Positions 6,749 to 15,432 of a stretch of 64,000 nucleotides of DNA are shown in pieces; position 1 is the stretch's first letter; each line of letters starts with the position of its first letter. Under the pieces are notes generated by a model. The model worked only from the letters and a program-made list of their open reading frames with translations. It was not told the origin of the DNA and made no database searches. The DNA comes from Desulfurobacteriaceae bacterium. GTDB taxonomy: Bacteria > Aquificota > Aquificia > Desulfurobacteriales > Desulfurobacteriaceae. A program made the translations under genes and the position numbers. The stretch is taken from NCBI GenBank assembly GCA_027068415.1, contig JAMOTD010000015.1, positions 1-64,000 of the forward strand, in the 5' to 3' direction.

Positions 6749-8826
6749 TTTCTCGGGTAGACCACGTGGTAGTCGCTGTACTCGGGTTCAATGTAGAATC
6801 CCTGGAGCGAGTAGTAAGTCTTTCCGTTGTACTGGAAGGGCTCTCCCAGCTTGTTCTTAACGTCGGAGTAGATGCTCTCAAGGAATTTGTAGAGGTTTGA
6901 GTCGGCAGTAATCCAGATGTCCCTTTCGTACTCTATACACTCCTCGTGCCATTCACCATCGGGGTCGGTATATCCTGCCCAGGATGTGCAGAAGTTGACC
7001 TCTATCGCGTTTGCGCTATCAACGTCCTCTTTAAACTGCTCTCCGGTTAGAGGAGAGTTGAAGAGTACTGAGAGGTTCACCCAGTGGTCGTTTACGGGAG
7101 TTGACGGGTCGGATGGGTCCTTGGGAAGTCTGATGTCTACTGCTCCCGAGCCGCTGTTTGCCACGGTTTTAAAGTTCTCTATGAAGGTTTCAAGGTTCTC
7201 CTCCGTCCACAGCTCGTCGTTAATAAGGTAGCCGTCAGAGGTGGGTTTTATAAAGGCGTAAGTTAGGCCGTCGGCTGAAGGCTTCGTCTTTATAACTTCA
7301 CTTCCCGCCTCGTAGAGGACTTCTGCGCTCTTTTTAAAGTCTTCGTAGGACTTGTTAAGGTATTTATCTTCTGTCAGTTTTAGCTTTGAGGCAAGTTCAA
7401 GAACCGACGGGTATTTCTTTCCGAGGTCGCTCTGATAGGTATTCCAGTCGTAGGCCAGGAGGTACTCAAGGTTTGACTTTGCGTAGAGAAGGAGAGCTTT
7501 GAGAGCTTTTAGGGAAGTTTCATCAAGGGTCTTGGCCTCAGTTCCCAAGTTTGAGGGAATTTCTACCTTACAGGGCTCCTTGACCTTATCAAGCTCCTCT
7601 AAAGCCTTCTCAATTTGTGGTAGGAGCTCCTTTGAGCCCTCTTCAAGTGCCTTAAGCTGAACCTGATTTCCGTTCTCAACTACTTTGAAGAAGGGAGAAT
7701 CCTCAGGTGAGATGATGGATAGGCCTGCGGGAACCATAAGGTTGTCCTTAACTGCTTTACCGAGGACTGCAACTGCCAAGGCAACCCTTTCGCTGTCGGT
7801 CAGCTCCTTTTTGGTTGATAGGTAGGAGTAGACAAGGTCAAACTTACCCTTTTCAAGTTTTTCGTTTATCTCTTCCTGGCTCATCTGGGGAACGAGTGCC
7901 GGAGCGTCGGTTATCCATACTGTCAGCTCCTCTTCCTCTCCGTTGAGCTTTATTGTAAAGGTTATCAGGTTAATGTCTGAAACTTGGAAAATTTTTCCGT
8001 CTTCGTCTTCAACTATTAGTTTTCCGTCTTCAATCCTTACCTCTTCCCAGGTGTCGTCGTTATAGTCGGGGTTTGAGCAGTCGGCTAACTTAAACTGGTT
8101 GGGCTCGTCGGAGTTAACTTCAAGGGTACATTCAACCGTTTCTCCCGTTTTGGAGGAAAGAATGGAGACCTTCTTGCCGTCGGCGGCGCTGAGGAATGTT
8201 GCCATCTTCCAAAGGAGTATTTTCTCAGTATCTGGCGCCGCGCAGGGATTAGAGTCGTAAGTGACTAAAACCTCTTCGCTGTCAGCAGGTTTCTCAACGG
8301 CGACAGAGTGCTCTTTGCCGCCCTTTTTGACCTTTATTTCAACCTCTTTGCCTTTCTTTAAGAGCTCTTCAATACTTTCGGATAGAGGAGTTTCAACCTC
8401 AACTCCCGAAAGGTCAACAACGGTGTTTTCGCCCTCGGGGTCTCCTCCCAGGGCGTGGATTATGTTTGCAATTGCCTGGGCAACTTGAAGATTGCCCTCT
8501 GCCAGCAGGAGTGGGTTGATTCTTACCGTGTCGGAGGAGCTTCCTACATCTCCCAGTACGAGGCCGCCTACTTTAACCTCAAGTTCAACCGGAAGGGAGT
8601 TTACTCTCAGGTGTGCAACTCCTTTGTCGTCTGTTATTGCGCAGTTGCTTGTTCCTTTTACGCAGACGAGAGCTCCCTTTACCAAGCTTGACTCAACTGT
8701 TGCAGTTATCTCTTTAGTTTTAGGTGTTGAGGTATTTGAAGTTGAGCTTGTGCTGAGCTCTCCTCCACCTCCTCCGCAACTTGCCAGTATGAGGGCCGCA
8801 GTTAAAACTCCCAGCTTTTTCTTCAT
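6745..8826 (-). CDS. Large predicted lipoprotein of unknown function
   Basis: A 693-residue protein. The start is placed at ATG 8826, just after GGAGGGAAAG; the longer frame to 8862 lacks a signal. The N-terminus MKKKLGVLTAALILASC is a clear lipoprotein signal with lipobox LASC, followed by Gly5 and a Ser/Thr linker. Residues about 40-100 (VKGALVCVKGTSNCAITDDKGVAHLRV) resemble a small carboxypeptidase-regulatory/Ig-like repeat. The rest is acidic, partly helical, with paired Cys, ending in a Tyr-rich tail. No enzymatic motif was recognised. It is divergent from a decayed lipoprotein gene and probably an outer-membrane or periplasmic surface component. Confidence 0.75.
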   Translation of the reverse strand: MKKKLGVLTAALILASCGGGGGELSTSSTSNTSTPKTKEITATVESSLVKGALVCVKGTSNCAITDDKGVAHLRVNSLPVELEVKVGGLVLGDVGSSSDTVRINPLLLAEGNLQVAQAIANIIHALGGDPEGENTVVDLSGVEVETPLSESIEELLKKGKEVEIKVKKGGKEHSVAVEKPADSEEVLVTYDSNPCAAPDTEKILLWKMATFLSAADGKKVSILSSKTGETVECTLEVNSDEPNQFKLADCSNPDYNDDTWEEVRIEDGKLIVEDEDGKIFQVSDINLITFTIKLNGEEEELTVWITDAPALVPQMSQEEINEKLEKGKFDLVYSYLSTKKELTDSERVALAVAVLGKAVKDNLMVPAGLSIISPEDSPFFKVVENGNQVQLKALEEGSKELLPQIEKALEELDKVKEPCKVEIPSNLGTEAKTLDETSLKALKALLLYAKSNLEYLLAYDWNTYQSDLGKKYPSVLELASKLKLTEDKYLNKSYEDFKKSAEVLYEAGSEVIKTKPSADGLTYAFIKPTSDGYLINDELWTEENLETFIENFKTVANSGSGAVDIRLPKDPSDPSTPVNDHWVNLSVLFNSPLTGEQFKEDVDSANAIEVNFCTSWAGYTDPDGEWHEECIEYERDIWITADSNLYKFLESIYSDVKNKLGEPFQYNGKTYYSLQGFYIEPEYSDYHVVYPRK

Positions 8827-8847
8827 TCTTTCCCTCCTATTTATTGA

Positions 8848-10378
8848 TTGTTGAATTTCCATTTTACCAACTCAACGGAATTAACTCTATTTTTAATCTC
8901 CGGCTACGGAGGGAGGAGCTCCTCCTACCTGTCGGGAAGTACCGGTACAGGCGGGGGCTCTTCAGGAGCGACCACCTCTTACCACCTGCCCTACTTGGGA
9001 AGTGTTGAGTTTGTTGACTGTAAGTCCCCGACCTCTCCCGTAAGGCTCGTTGAGGGTGACGTTGACGATGCCGAGCTCTTTTCAATGAGCTCCTCTATTG
9101 ACTTGGCCGGCGGTACCTACTTCGACCTACCTCGTCTATATACTGAACACGGTAAGGTTTACCGCTTGAGCGTTATTAAGGGGAGTTCCCTGCCCAGGCC
9201 CGAAGAGGTGAGCGGGATTGATGACGCCTGTTCCTTCAAGGACAGCGAGCACGACATGGACACCGAGAGAGCCTATATAGTAGTTGAAACTGCAGGAGCA
9301 GACGGAGATTGCGCTACTACCGGCGGCAACGGTAAAGCTCTCATTGACTTTTAAAACCTTAAAGCTCAAAATCTGGGCTCAAAAAGGTTTGTAACCTTCC
9401 CGACAGCAACTACAGGATTACCCACGCCCTCTTTATTGACACTGCAAGCCTCATTCTTGAGATCTGTAAACTTCCTGAACTCAGCAACTGCCGGACAATT
9501 CCCCTGCCGAGGGTTGTTCAGAATCCTTCCGGCTACCTTCTTACTGGAGTTTCAGTTTACAGGCACTCTAAGAGTAAGTTTGAACACTTCTACTGTCTGG
9601 ACTTTGGCTCCGGAGGGGAGCTCTATCAGTGGGACGGCAGCCGGATGAGTCTCCTTACCGGCGGAGACTGCAGCGGCTGGAAGGAGATGAGCGCCGACGA
9701 GGAGAAGGTTTTCGGAACTGACGGGAGCAAGATTTACTCTTACAGTAATGGCTCTCTCAACGAGATTGTTTCGGATGTGGGAGATGTTTGGAGTATAGGT
9801 ATTCTCGGAAATTACTTGATTTACCTCTCATCGTCTTCTACTTTGACAGGTGGTCTTTCTTTTTCCCTCGGCTACTACGATGTCCGGGATGGTACTCTCG
9901 GAAGTATTGACGATGGAGTAGTTTCGCTCTATTTGACTGCCGATAAAAAGCTTTTCTACACTAAGTCTGACGGCACCTCTCCGACTGCTTGCTACTGGCC
10001 GGCTTCCGGGAGCTCCCTCTCTCCCGTCTGTTTTACCAACTCCTACTGGGCTGGCTTTACCAGTTTACCAGTAAGCCTTCGGGCTCCGTTGACAGTATGA
10101 TTAAAGGACTCCTTCTCGTCAAAAAGGCTACTGAAGAGGATACTCTCTACTTTGTGGAACCGGAAAACTTAGAGAATGAAAGCGCTTGGAGGTTTTTGGA
10201 GTTTGACAAGGACTTTATTTTGGGCTTTTACGGAGTGGGCAATTGTCTGCTCGGTCAAGGGGCTAACAGTCAATCGGGCAACGAGGATGTTTTTTTCGTT
10301 GATACCGATAGGGAGAACTCTCCCTTAAACGTTACAGATACACCGTCGGAAGATGAAGAGGTCGGCTTTATGGAGTAA
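8848..10378 (+). pseudogene. Decayed beta-propeller-like lipoprotein
   Basis: The frame starting near 8848 contains LTLFLISGYGG, which looks like a lipobox (ISGC) with Cys changed to Tyr, followed by a Gly/Ser-rich linker. It runs to TAA 9352-9354 (after GNGKALIDF) and continues in frame as NLKAQNLGSKRFV. A 1-base loss near 9391 shifts to NLPDSNYRITHALFID, and that frame holds to 10100 with repeats such as GGELYQWDGSRMSLLTGG and VFGTDGSKIYSYSNG typical of propeller blades. At 10056-10071 an 8-bp tandem duplication shifts the frame again. The tail KPSGSVDSMIKGLLLVKK to VGFME ends at TAA 10376-10378. The original start codon may be lost. Confidence 0.82.
10056..10071 (+). repeat. 8-bp tandem duplication causing a frameshift
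   Basis: TTTACCAG occurs twice in tandem (10056-10063, 10064-10071). Removing one copy restores the reading YWAGFTSKPSGSVDSM across the break, so this duplication is the direct cause of the last frameshift in the pseudogene. Confidence 0.9.
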
Positions 10379-10380
10379 AA

Positions 10381-10401
10381 GGGGAGGGAGCTCCCCCTCC
10401 C
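10381..10401. terminator. GC-rich inverted repeat between pseudogene and korC
   Basis: GGGGAGGG, AGCT, then CCCCCTCCC lies in the 27 bases between the plus-strand pseudogene stop and the minus-strand korC stop. The stem is imperfect at one position. Its location between convergent genes suggests a shared terminator. Confidence 0.5.
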
Positions 10402-10405
10402 TCTA

Positions 10406-11032
10406 TTAGGCCTTTTGGAGCGCCTCCTTGCCGATTTTTACCCCTTCCATAAAGGCGTTCCTGTTGAGGTCAATAAATCGGGCGGGAACGCTCTTCTCAA
10501 TAGCCTTGAGGAAGGACTCCTCAGAAATGAGGGGCTTTCCCTCAAACTGGAGGGTGGTTGCAACCTGAAAGACTCCGAGGGCAACGATGTTCATAACCTG
10601 CCTTCGTCCGAGGACTTCGGCGGCAGTCCTTGCTATCGGGGCGGAAACCACCCTGTACATGTTGCAGTTAAGGTCGCACTGAACGAGGTCCTCGTCAACT
10701 ATTACGAGAGCTCCCGGCTTAACGTTAACTAAGACGTCCGCGTCTGCCTCGCTGCACTCGGGGTCAAGGCGAACGGGCTTACCCTTAATCATGTCATCGT
10801 AAGCTTCCTGTGACTGAATAATTACCGCATCAAGCTCGGTGGTTTTGGGGAAGTCTATGGGTTTATCTGAGATAACAACGTCTCCGAGCGAAACTCCGCT
10901 CCTCATTGCAGCACCGTAGGTTGCAGTCTGGGTAGCCCAGAGACCCTCCTCAGCTGCAGCGGTTGCGAGGACAACCGCCGCCAAGATTGAACCCTGTCCG
11001 GCAGAGCCTATAACCCTAACTTCATACCTCAT
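10406..11032 (-). CDS. korC: 2-oxoglutarate:ferredoxin oxidoreductase, gamma subunit
   Basis: A 208-residue gamma subunit of the 2-oxoacid:acceptor oxidoreductase family. It opens with VRVIGSAGQGSILAAVVLA and has TATYGAAMRSGVSLGDVVIS, the conserved CoA/subunit-interface region, and a C-terminal MNIVALGVF segment. It is the last gene of the operon sucC-sucD-korD-korA-korB-korC and overlaps korB by 4 bases. With SucCD next to it, the substrate is most likely 2-oxoglutarate. In the reductive TCA direction the complex carboxylates succinyl-CoA using reduced ferredoxin. Confidence 0.9.
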   Translation of the reverse strand: MRYEVRVIGSAGQGSILAAVVLATAAAEEGLWATQTATYGAAMRSGVSLGDVVISDKPIDFPKTTELDAVIIQSQEAYDDMIKGKPVRLDPECSEADADVLVNVKPGALVIVDEDLVQCDLNCNMYRVVSAPIARTAAEVLGRRQVMNIVALGVFQVATTLQFEGKPLISEESFLKAIEKSVPARFIDLNRNAFMEGVKIGKEALQKA

Positions 11033-11886
11033 TTTTCACCTCCGGAAAGCTCTTTAACCTTTTGCCAGTAGAGCTCGGTATACTCGGGACGGCTGTCGTC
11101 GTGGTAGAGAACGCCCCTGGGTATCTTTCCGGCCCTCTTCTCCTCGGGGAGCTTCTCCCAGGCCTTAACGGGAATCGTGTTCTCCTTAAACCAGAAGTAC
11201 ATCTCCTCAATGCTCATCCTGTTCTTCCTACCGTAGACGATTGTACAAGGTGAAAGAACTTCAATTAGGGAGAAGCCCTTGTGCTTGATTCCGTCCATAA
11301 TTAACTTCTTGAGCTCCATTGCGTGGTAGGCGGTTCCCCTTGCAACGTAAGTTGCTCCGGCGGCTATGGCCAACTTCGCAACGTCAAACTGGGGCTCGTA
11401 GTTTCCGTAGGGAGTTGTTGTAGCGTAAGAGCCTGTCGGGGTCGTAGGTGAAACCTGTCCGCCCGTCATTCCGTAAATCCAGTTGTTTATGAGAACTACC
11501 GTAATGTCAATGTTCCTTCTTGCTGCGTGGATAAAGTGGTTTCCGCCGATCGCAAGGGCGTCGCCGTCTCCAGTGAAGACGATTGTCGTAAGTTCCGGCC
11601 TTGCGAGCTTAAGGCCTGTTGCGAAGGTCGGAGCTCTACCGTGGGTGGTGTGAAGAGTGAAGCCGTCAAAGTATCCGGGAGTCCTTGAGGAGCACCCGAT
11701 ACCTGAAACCATTGCAACCTTGTCGTTGGGAATTCCCAGCTCGTCAAGGGCCATACAGGTAGCCCTGAAGGCCTGACCGATTCCGCAGCCCGGACACCAG
11801 ATTGTGGGCATCTTGTTGAGGCGGAGGTATTTAAAGTAAGGCTTTTTCTCTACAATTTTCTCCATGGGAATGTTAGGAGTACTCAT
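11029..11886 (-). CDS. korB: 2-oxoglutarate:ferredoxin oxidoreductase, beta subunit
   Basis: A 285-residue thiamine-diphosphate subunit. The CPGCG motif (Cys31, Cys34) begins the catalytic domain, GIGCSSR and HTTHGRAPTFATG follow, and the TPP/Mg2+ motif is GDGDALAIGGNHFIHAAR ending in NN. IYGMTGGQVSPTTP is typical of 2-oxoglutarate and related oxidoreductases. It starts at 11886, sharing one base with the korA stop, and overlaps korC. The C-terminal region has a Cys (LSPCTIVYG) expected to help ligate the Fe-S cluster of this subunit. Confidence 0.93.
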   Translation of the reverse strand: MSTPNIPMEKIVEKKPYFKYLRLNKMPTIWCPGCGIGQAFRATCMALDELGIPNDKVAMVSGIGCSSRTPGYFDGFTLHTTHGRAPTFATGLKLARPELTTIVFTGDGDALAIGGNHFIHAARRNIDITVVLINNWIYGMTGGQVSPTTPTGSYATTTPYGNYEPQFDVAKLAIAAGATYVARGTAYHAMELKKLIMDGIKHKGFSLIEVLSPCTIVYGRKNRMSIEEMYFWFKENTIPVKAWEKLPEEKRAGKIPRGVLYHDDSRPEYTELYWQKVKELSGGEK

Positions 11887-13037
11887 TACTTACCTCCTTT
11901 GGCGATTTCCTCTATCTTTGCAAGGATTTCGTGAGGGTAGATAATCTTCCCGTTGGCCCTGTTGAGCCTGTAAACGGGAGCTTCTCCCCTTGCGCACCTT
12001 TCAACCTCAAAGACGTACTGTCCCATGTTGAGCTCGGGAACGAGGATTGCCTTTACGCTCTTTGCAAGTTTATTGAGGGTCTCTTCCGGTGAAGGCCAGA
12101 TTGTGATTACCCTTAAAAGGCCCGCCTTGATTCCCTTCTCCCTTGCAAGGTCAACTGCAGTCTTTGCAGCCCTTGCGGTTGTTCCGAAAGTAACAATTGC
12201 AATTTCGGCGTCGTCAAGCTTGTACTCCTCGTTCTTCTCAAGCTCGGGCTGTCTGTTCTTGACCTTCCTAATCAATCTGTCAATTAACTCTTGACACATC
12301 TCCGGGTCGGTTGTGGGGAAGCCGGTGTAGTCGTGGTGGAGACCGGTAGCGTGGCCGCGATATCCGGGAGTTCCGTAGGGAGCTATTGCGGGAACGTCGT
12401 CCTCTCCGGGTTTGTAGGGAAGGTACTCCTCGGGCGGAACGTCGGGCATTTTTCTATTCCAGATTTCTACCTTGTCGGGGGTAAACTGAGCCATGTCAAC
12501 AGTTTCCCTCATGTGGCCGAGGACTTCGTCAAGGAGGAGTACTACGGGAGTCCTGAGCCTCTCAGCCCAGTTGAAGGCCCTTATTGTCTCCTCCATAATC
12601 TCCTGAACGTTCCCCGGATAGAAAACGGGAATGAGCTTGTCTCCGTGCGTTCCCCAGAGAGACTGCATGATTTCCTGCTGACCCGGTTGGGTCGGAAGAC
12701 CGGTTGAGGGACCGCCCCTTTGAACGTTTACGATGACGCAGGGAGCCTCAACCATGAAGGCGTAGCCGAGGTTCTCCTGCTTTAATGAAAAGCCGGGGCC
12801 TGAGGTTGCCGTCATTGACTTGAGGCCTGCAAAAGAACCTCCAACTACCGCTCCCATTGCGGCGATTTCGTCCTCCATCTGGATAAAAACTCCTCCGTGC
12901 TTAGGTAGGAGCTCCGCCATCTTCTCAGCAATCTCAGAAGAGGGTGTAATCGGGTAGCCTGCGTAGAACCTGCAGCCTGCAATTATTGCGGCCTCTGCAC
13001 AGGCGTGGTTTCCGTACTTTAACTCTAACTTTGCCAT
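11886..13037 (-). CDS. korA: 2-oxoglutarate:ferredoxin oxidoreductase, alpha subunit
   Basis: A 383-residue alpha subunit. The track frame extends to 13112, but ATG 13037 follows GGAGGAAGG and begins the conserved MAKLELKYGNHACAEAA, so that start is used. The domain I signature GCRFYAGYPITPSSEIAE, the MEDEIAAMGAVVGGSFAG segment and TSGPGFSLKQENLG match KorA. RGGPSTGLPTQPGQ is the conserved loop next to the active site. The C-terminal domain (about 285-380) begins AEIAIVTFGTTARAA. It works with KorB, KorC and the KorD ferredoxin in one complex. Confidence 0.94.
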   Translation of the reverse strand: MAKLELKYGNHACAEAAIIAGCRFYAGYPITPSSEIAEKMAELLPKHGGVFIQMEDEIAAMGAVVGGSFAGLKSMTATSGPGFSLKQENLGYAFMVEAPCVIVNVQRGGPSTGLPTQPGQQEIMQSLWGTHGDKLIPVFYPGNVQEIMEETIRAFNWAERLRTPVVLLLDEVLGHMRETVDMAQFTPDKVEIWNRKMPDVPPEEYLPYKPGEDDVPAIAPYGTPGYRGHATGLHHDYTGFPTTDPEMCQELIDRLIRKVKNRQPELEKNEEYKLDDAEIAIVTFGTTARAAKTAVDLAREKGIKAGLLRVITIWPSPEETLNKLAKSVKAILVPELNMGQYVFEVERCARGEAPVYRLNRANGKIIYPHEILAKIEEIAKGGK

Positions 13038-13048
13038 ATCCTTCCTCC

Positions 13049-13276
13049 CTATGCGCTTACTATTTCTTCGTACTCCTCGGGTGTAAAGACGTAGATGCAG
13101 AAGTCGGGGCAAATCATCTCACACTGCTTGCACCCTATACACTTTTCGGGGTGGGCAACGGTCATAATTGCCTTAACCTTGTCAAGCTTGAGAACCTGTG
13201 TAGGACAGACTGCAGCACAGATGTTGCACCCTTTACACCACTCTTCCTTAACTACAACTATTCCCTTTGCCGCCAT
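13049..13276 (-). CDS. korD: 2-oxoglutarate:ferredoxin oxidoreductase, delta (2[4Fe-4S]) subunit
   Basis: A 75-residue bacterial-type ferredoxin with two CxxCxxCxxxCP motifs (CKGCNICAAVCP and CIGCKQCEMICP), each ligating a [4Fe-4S] cluster. It passes electrons between the TPP-bound intermediate and external ferredoxin. It lies between sucD and korA with 20- and 11-base gaps, each carrying a strong ribosome-binding site. Confidence 0.94.
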   Translation of the reverse strand: MAAKGIVVVKEEWCKGCNICAAVCPTQVLKLDKVKAIMTVAHPEKCIGCKQCEMICPDFCIYVFTPEEYEEIVSA

Positions 13277-13296
13277 CTTTTCCTCCTTACTTTTCT

Positions 13297-14199
13297 TTAA
13301 AGAAGCCCCCTCTCTTTAAGGGCTTTCTCAACCATCTCTCCGATTTCTGCGGGAGTGTTGCACACGTATGCTCCCGCAGCTTTTAGGGCCTCCATCTTGC
13401 TCTTTGCGTCTCCTTTACCGCCGGAGATGATTGCTCCTGCATGTCCCATCCTCCTTCCCGGAGGTGCCGTAACTCCGGCGATGTAGGCAACTACGGGTTT
13501 GTCAACGCACTCTTTAATGTACTCTGCCGCCTCTTCCTCCATTGTTCCGCCAATCTCTCCTATGAGGACGATTGCGTCGGTTTCGGGGTCACAGTTAAAC
13601 ATCTCAACCGCTTCCCTGTGGGTTGTTCCGGGAACGGGGTCTCCGCCGATTCCGATTACGGTTGACTGGCCGATTCCCCTGCTTGTAAGCTGGTAGGCAG
13701 CCTCGTAGGTAAGGGTTCCGGAGCGGGAGACGATTCCAACTCTACCTTTCTTGAAGATGTGGCCGGGCATTATTCCCATTTTGCACTCTTCGGGGGTAAT
13801 CACTCCCGGGCAGTTGGGACCGACGTAACGGACTCCAGTGCCCTCAAGGGCCCTTTTAACCTTAACCATATCGTTTACCGGAATTCCCTCGGTAATACAG
13901 ACAATTAGCTTAATTCCGGCGTCTGCCGCCTCCATAATTGCGTCTGCAGCAAAGGCGGGGGGAACGAAGATTAGGGAAGCGTCTGCTCCGGTCTCCTTTA
14001 CCGCCTCCTCAACCGTGTTAAAGACGGGTACTTTGTACTTGCCCTCGTCGTCTGTCCATGTCATTCCACCCTTACCGGGAGTAACCCCTGCAACTATTTG
14101 AGTTCCGTAATCAAGACACTGCTTTGCGTGGAAGGAGCCCTCCTTACCTGTTAAACCCTGAACTACAACTTTGGTGTTCTTGTTTATAAGAATGCTCAT
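13297..14199 (-). CDS. sucD: Succinyl-CoA synthetase, alpha subunit
   Basis: A 300-residue CoA-binding subunit, close to the usual 290-300. The N-terminal [20 protein letters not shown] is the CoA-binding Rossmann fold. The active-site phosphohistidine lies in [23 protein letters not shown] and [16 protein letters not shown] are family signatures. With SucC it interconverts succinate plus ATP and CoA with succinyl-CoA, the substrate of the adjacent KorABCD. Size argues against the related citryl-CoA synthetase, whose subunits are longer. Confidence 0.95.
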   Translation of the reverse strand: MSILINKNTKVVVQGLTGKEGSFHAKQCLDYGTQIVAGVTPGKGGMTWTDDEGKYKVPVFNTVEEAVKETGADASLIFVPPAFAADAIMEAADAGIKLIVCITEGIPVNDMVKVKRALEGTGVRYVGPNCPGVITPEECKMGIMPGHIFKKGRVGIVSRSGTLTYEAAYQLTSRGIGQSTVIGIGGDPVPGTTHREAVEMFNCDPETDAIVLIGEIGGTMEEEAAEYIKECVDKPVVAYIAGVTAPPGRRMGHAGAIISGGKGDAKSKMEALKAAGAYVCNTPAEIGEMVEKALKERGLL

Positions 14200-14217
14200 T
14201 TTTCCCTCCCTTATCCT

Positions 14218-15387
14218 TTAGAGTTCACCTTTAGCAGCTTTTACGGCCTTCTGGGCGCCGTCTGCCATGTCCTTGGCGGGAATTATGTTGAGGCCGCTCT
14301 CCTCAAGCATCTTCCTTCCGAGCTCAACGTTCGTTCCCTCTAAGCGGACGATTAAGGGCCTGTCAAGCTCAACCTGCTTTGCTGCCTCAATAATTCCTCC
14401 GGCAATCCTGTCGCACCTGACTATTCCGCCGAAGATGTTTACGAAGATTGCCTTAACTTTGGGGTCTGAGAGAAGAAGCTTAAAGGCGGCCGCAACCCTC
14501 TCTACCGTTGCCGTTCCGCCGACGTCAAGGAAGTTTGCAGGCTCGCCGCCGAAGAACTTGATTGTGTCCATTGTTGCCATTGCAAGGCCTGCACCGTTAA
14601 CCATGCAACCAATGTTGCCGTCAAGGCGAACGTAGTTTAGGTCCCACTTCTTGGCCTCAAGCTCCAACGGGTCAATTTGGGTTGTATCTTCAAGCTCCTG
14701 AATGTCGGGGTGGCGGTAGAGGGCGTTGTCGTCAAAGTCAATTTTTGCGTCAAGGCAGATGAAGTTGTCTTCCTTAGTTTTTACCAGCGGGTTAATTTCT
14801 ATGAGTGAAGCGTCAAGCTCAAAGTACATCTTTGAGAGGGTCATGAGGATTTTTACGAACTGGCTGATTAGCTTCCTGTCGGTTAGGCCGATTTTAAAAG
14901 CAATCTTCCTTGCCTGGTAGGGAAGAAGGCCAATTGCGGGGTCTACGTGCTCCTTTATTATGAGCTCCGGGTTTGTTTTCGCGATTTCTTCAATCTCCAT
15001 TCCGCCTGCGGCGGAGACCATAAAGACCGGTCTTGAGACTTCCCTGTCAAGGGTTAAGCCTACGTAAAACTCCTTGTCTATGTTTACTCCTTCTTCAATA
15101 AGAACGCAGTTGATTGGAAGTCCTTCGGGATTCTGATAGGTTCTGAGGCGGCTGCCTATCATCTCAGCAGCGATTTTCCCGGCCTCTTCGGGGCTCTTTG
15201 CAAGCTTTACTCCGCCTGCCTTACCCCTTCCTCCTGCGTGGACTTGGGCCTTCACTACAACTACTGGGGTTCCCAGCTCCTTTGCGGCACACTCTGCCTC
15301 GTGGGCGTTGTGGGCGACGATTCCTCTGGGAACAGGTAGCCCGTACTTTTTGAAGATTTCTTTGGCTTGGTACTCGTGTATTTTCAT
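14218..15387 (-). CDS. sucC: Succinyl-CoA synthetase, beta subunit
   Basis: A 389-residue ATP-grasp subunit. The N-terminus [22 protein letters not shown] is the classic SucC opening. [17 protein letters not shown] binds nucleotide, EINPLV and [11 protein letters not shown] belong to the ATP-grasp and ligase domains, and [11 protein letters not shown] is the conserved C-terminal signature. It is the first gene of the operon. The 45 bases upstream are AT-rich, so a promoter could lie there or in the end of the HD-GYP gene; no clear hexamers were assigned. Confidence 0.95.
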   Translation of the reverse strand: MKIHEYQAKEIFKKYGLPVPRGIVAHNAHEAECAAKELGTPVVVVKAQVHAGGRGKAGGVKLAKSPEEAGKIAAEMIGSRLRTYQNPEGLPINCVLIEEGVNIDKEFYVGLTLDREVSRPVFMVSAAGGMEIEEIAKTNPELIIKEHVDPAIGLLPYQARKIAFKIGLTDRKLISQFVKILMTLSKMYFELDASLIEINPLVKTKEDNFICLDAKIDFDDNALYRHPDIQELEDTTQIDPLELEAKKWDLNYVRLDGNIGCMVNGAGLAMATMDTIKFFGGEPANFLDVGGTATVERVAAAFKLLLSDPKVKAIFVNIFGGIVRCDRIAGGIIEAAKQVELDRPLIVRLEGTNVELGRKMLEESGLNIIPAKDMADGAQKAVKAAKGEL

Positions 15388-15432
15388 TACTTGCCTCCCG
15401 CCTTTGAGTTGGTAAACATTTTAACAAAATTT

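Noticed and set aside
9436-9648. Separate small protein between pseudogene fragments
   Set aside because: The adjacent frame continues the lipoprotein homology (NLPDSNYRITHALFID onward), so this frame is a shadow created by the frameshifts.
8848-10378. Phase-variable surface gene controlled by the 8-bp repeat
   Set aside because: The repeat could switch one frame, but an additional nonsense codon, another frameshift and a lost lipobox Cys mean that slippage alone would not restore the protein.
13038-13112. Extended N-terminus of korA
   Set aside because: It overlaps korD. ATG 13037 has GGAGGAAGG and begins the conserved subunit sequence.
13297-15387. Citryl-CoA synthetase instead of SucCD
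   Set aside because: Subunit lengths of 389 and 300 residues and direct linkage to korDABC fit succinyl-CoA synthetase better; the citryl enzymes are longer.
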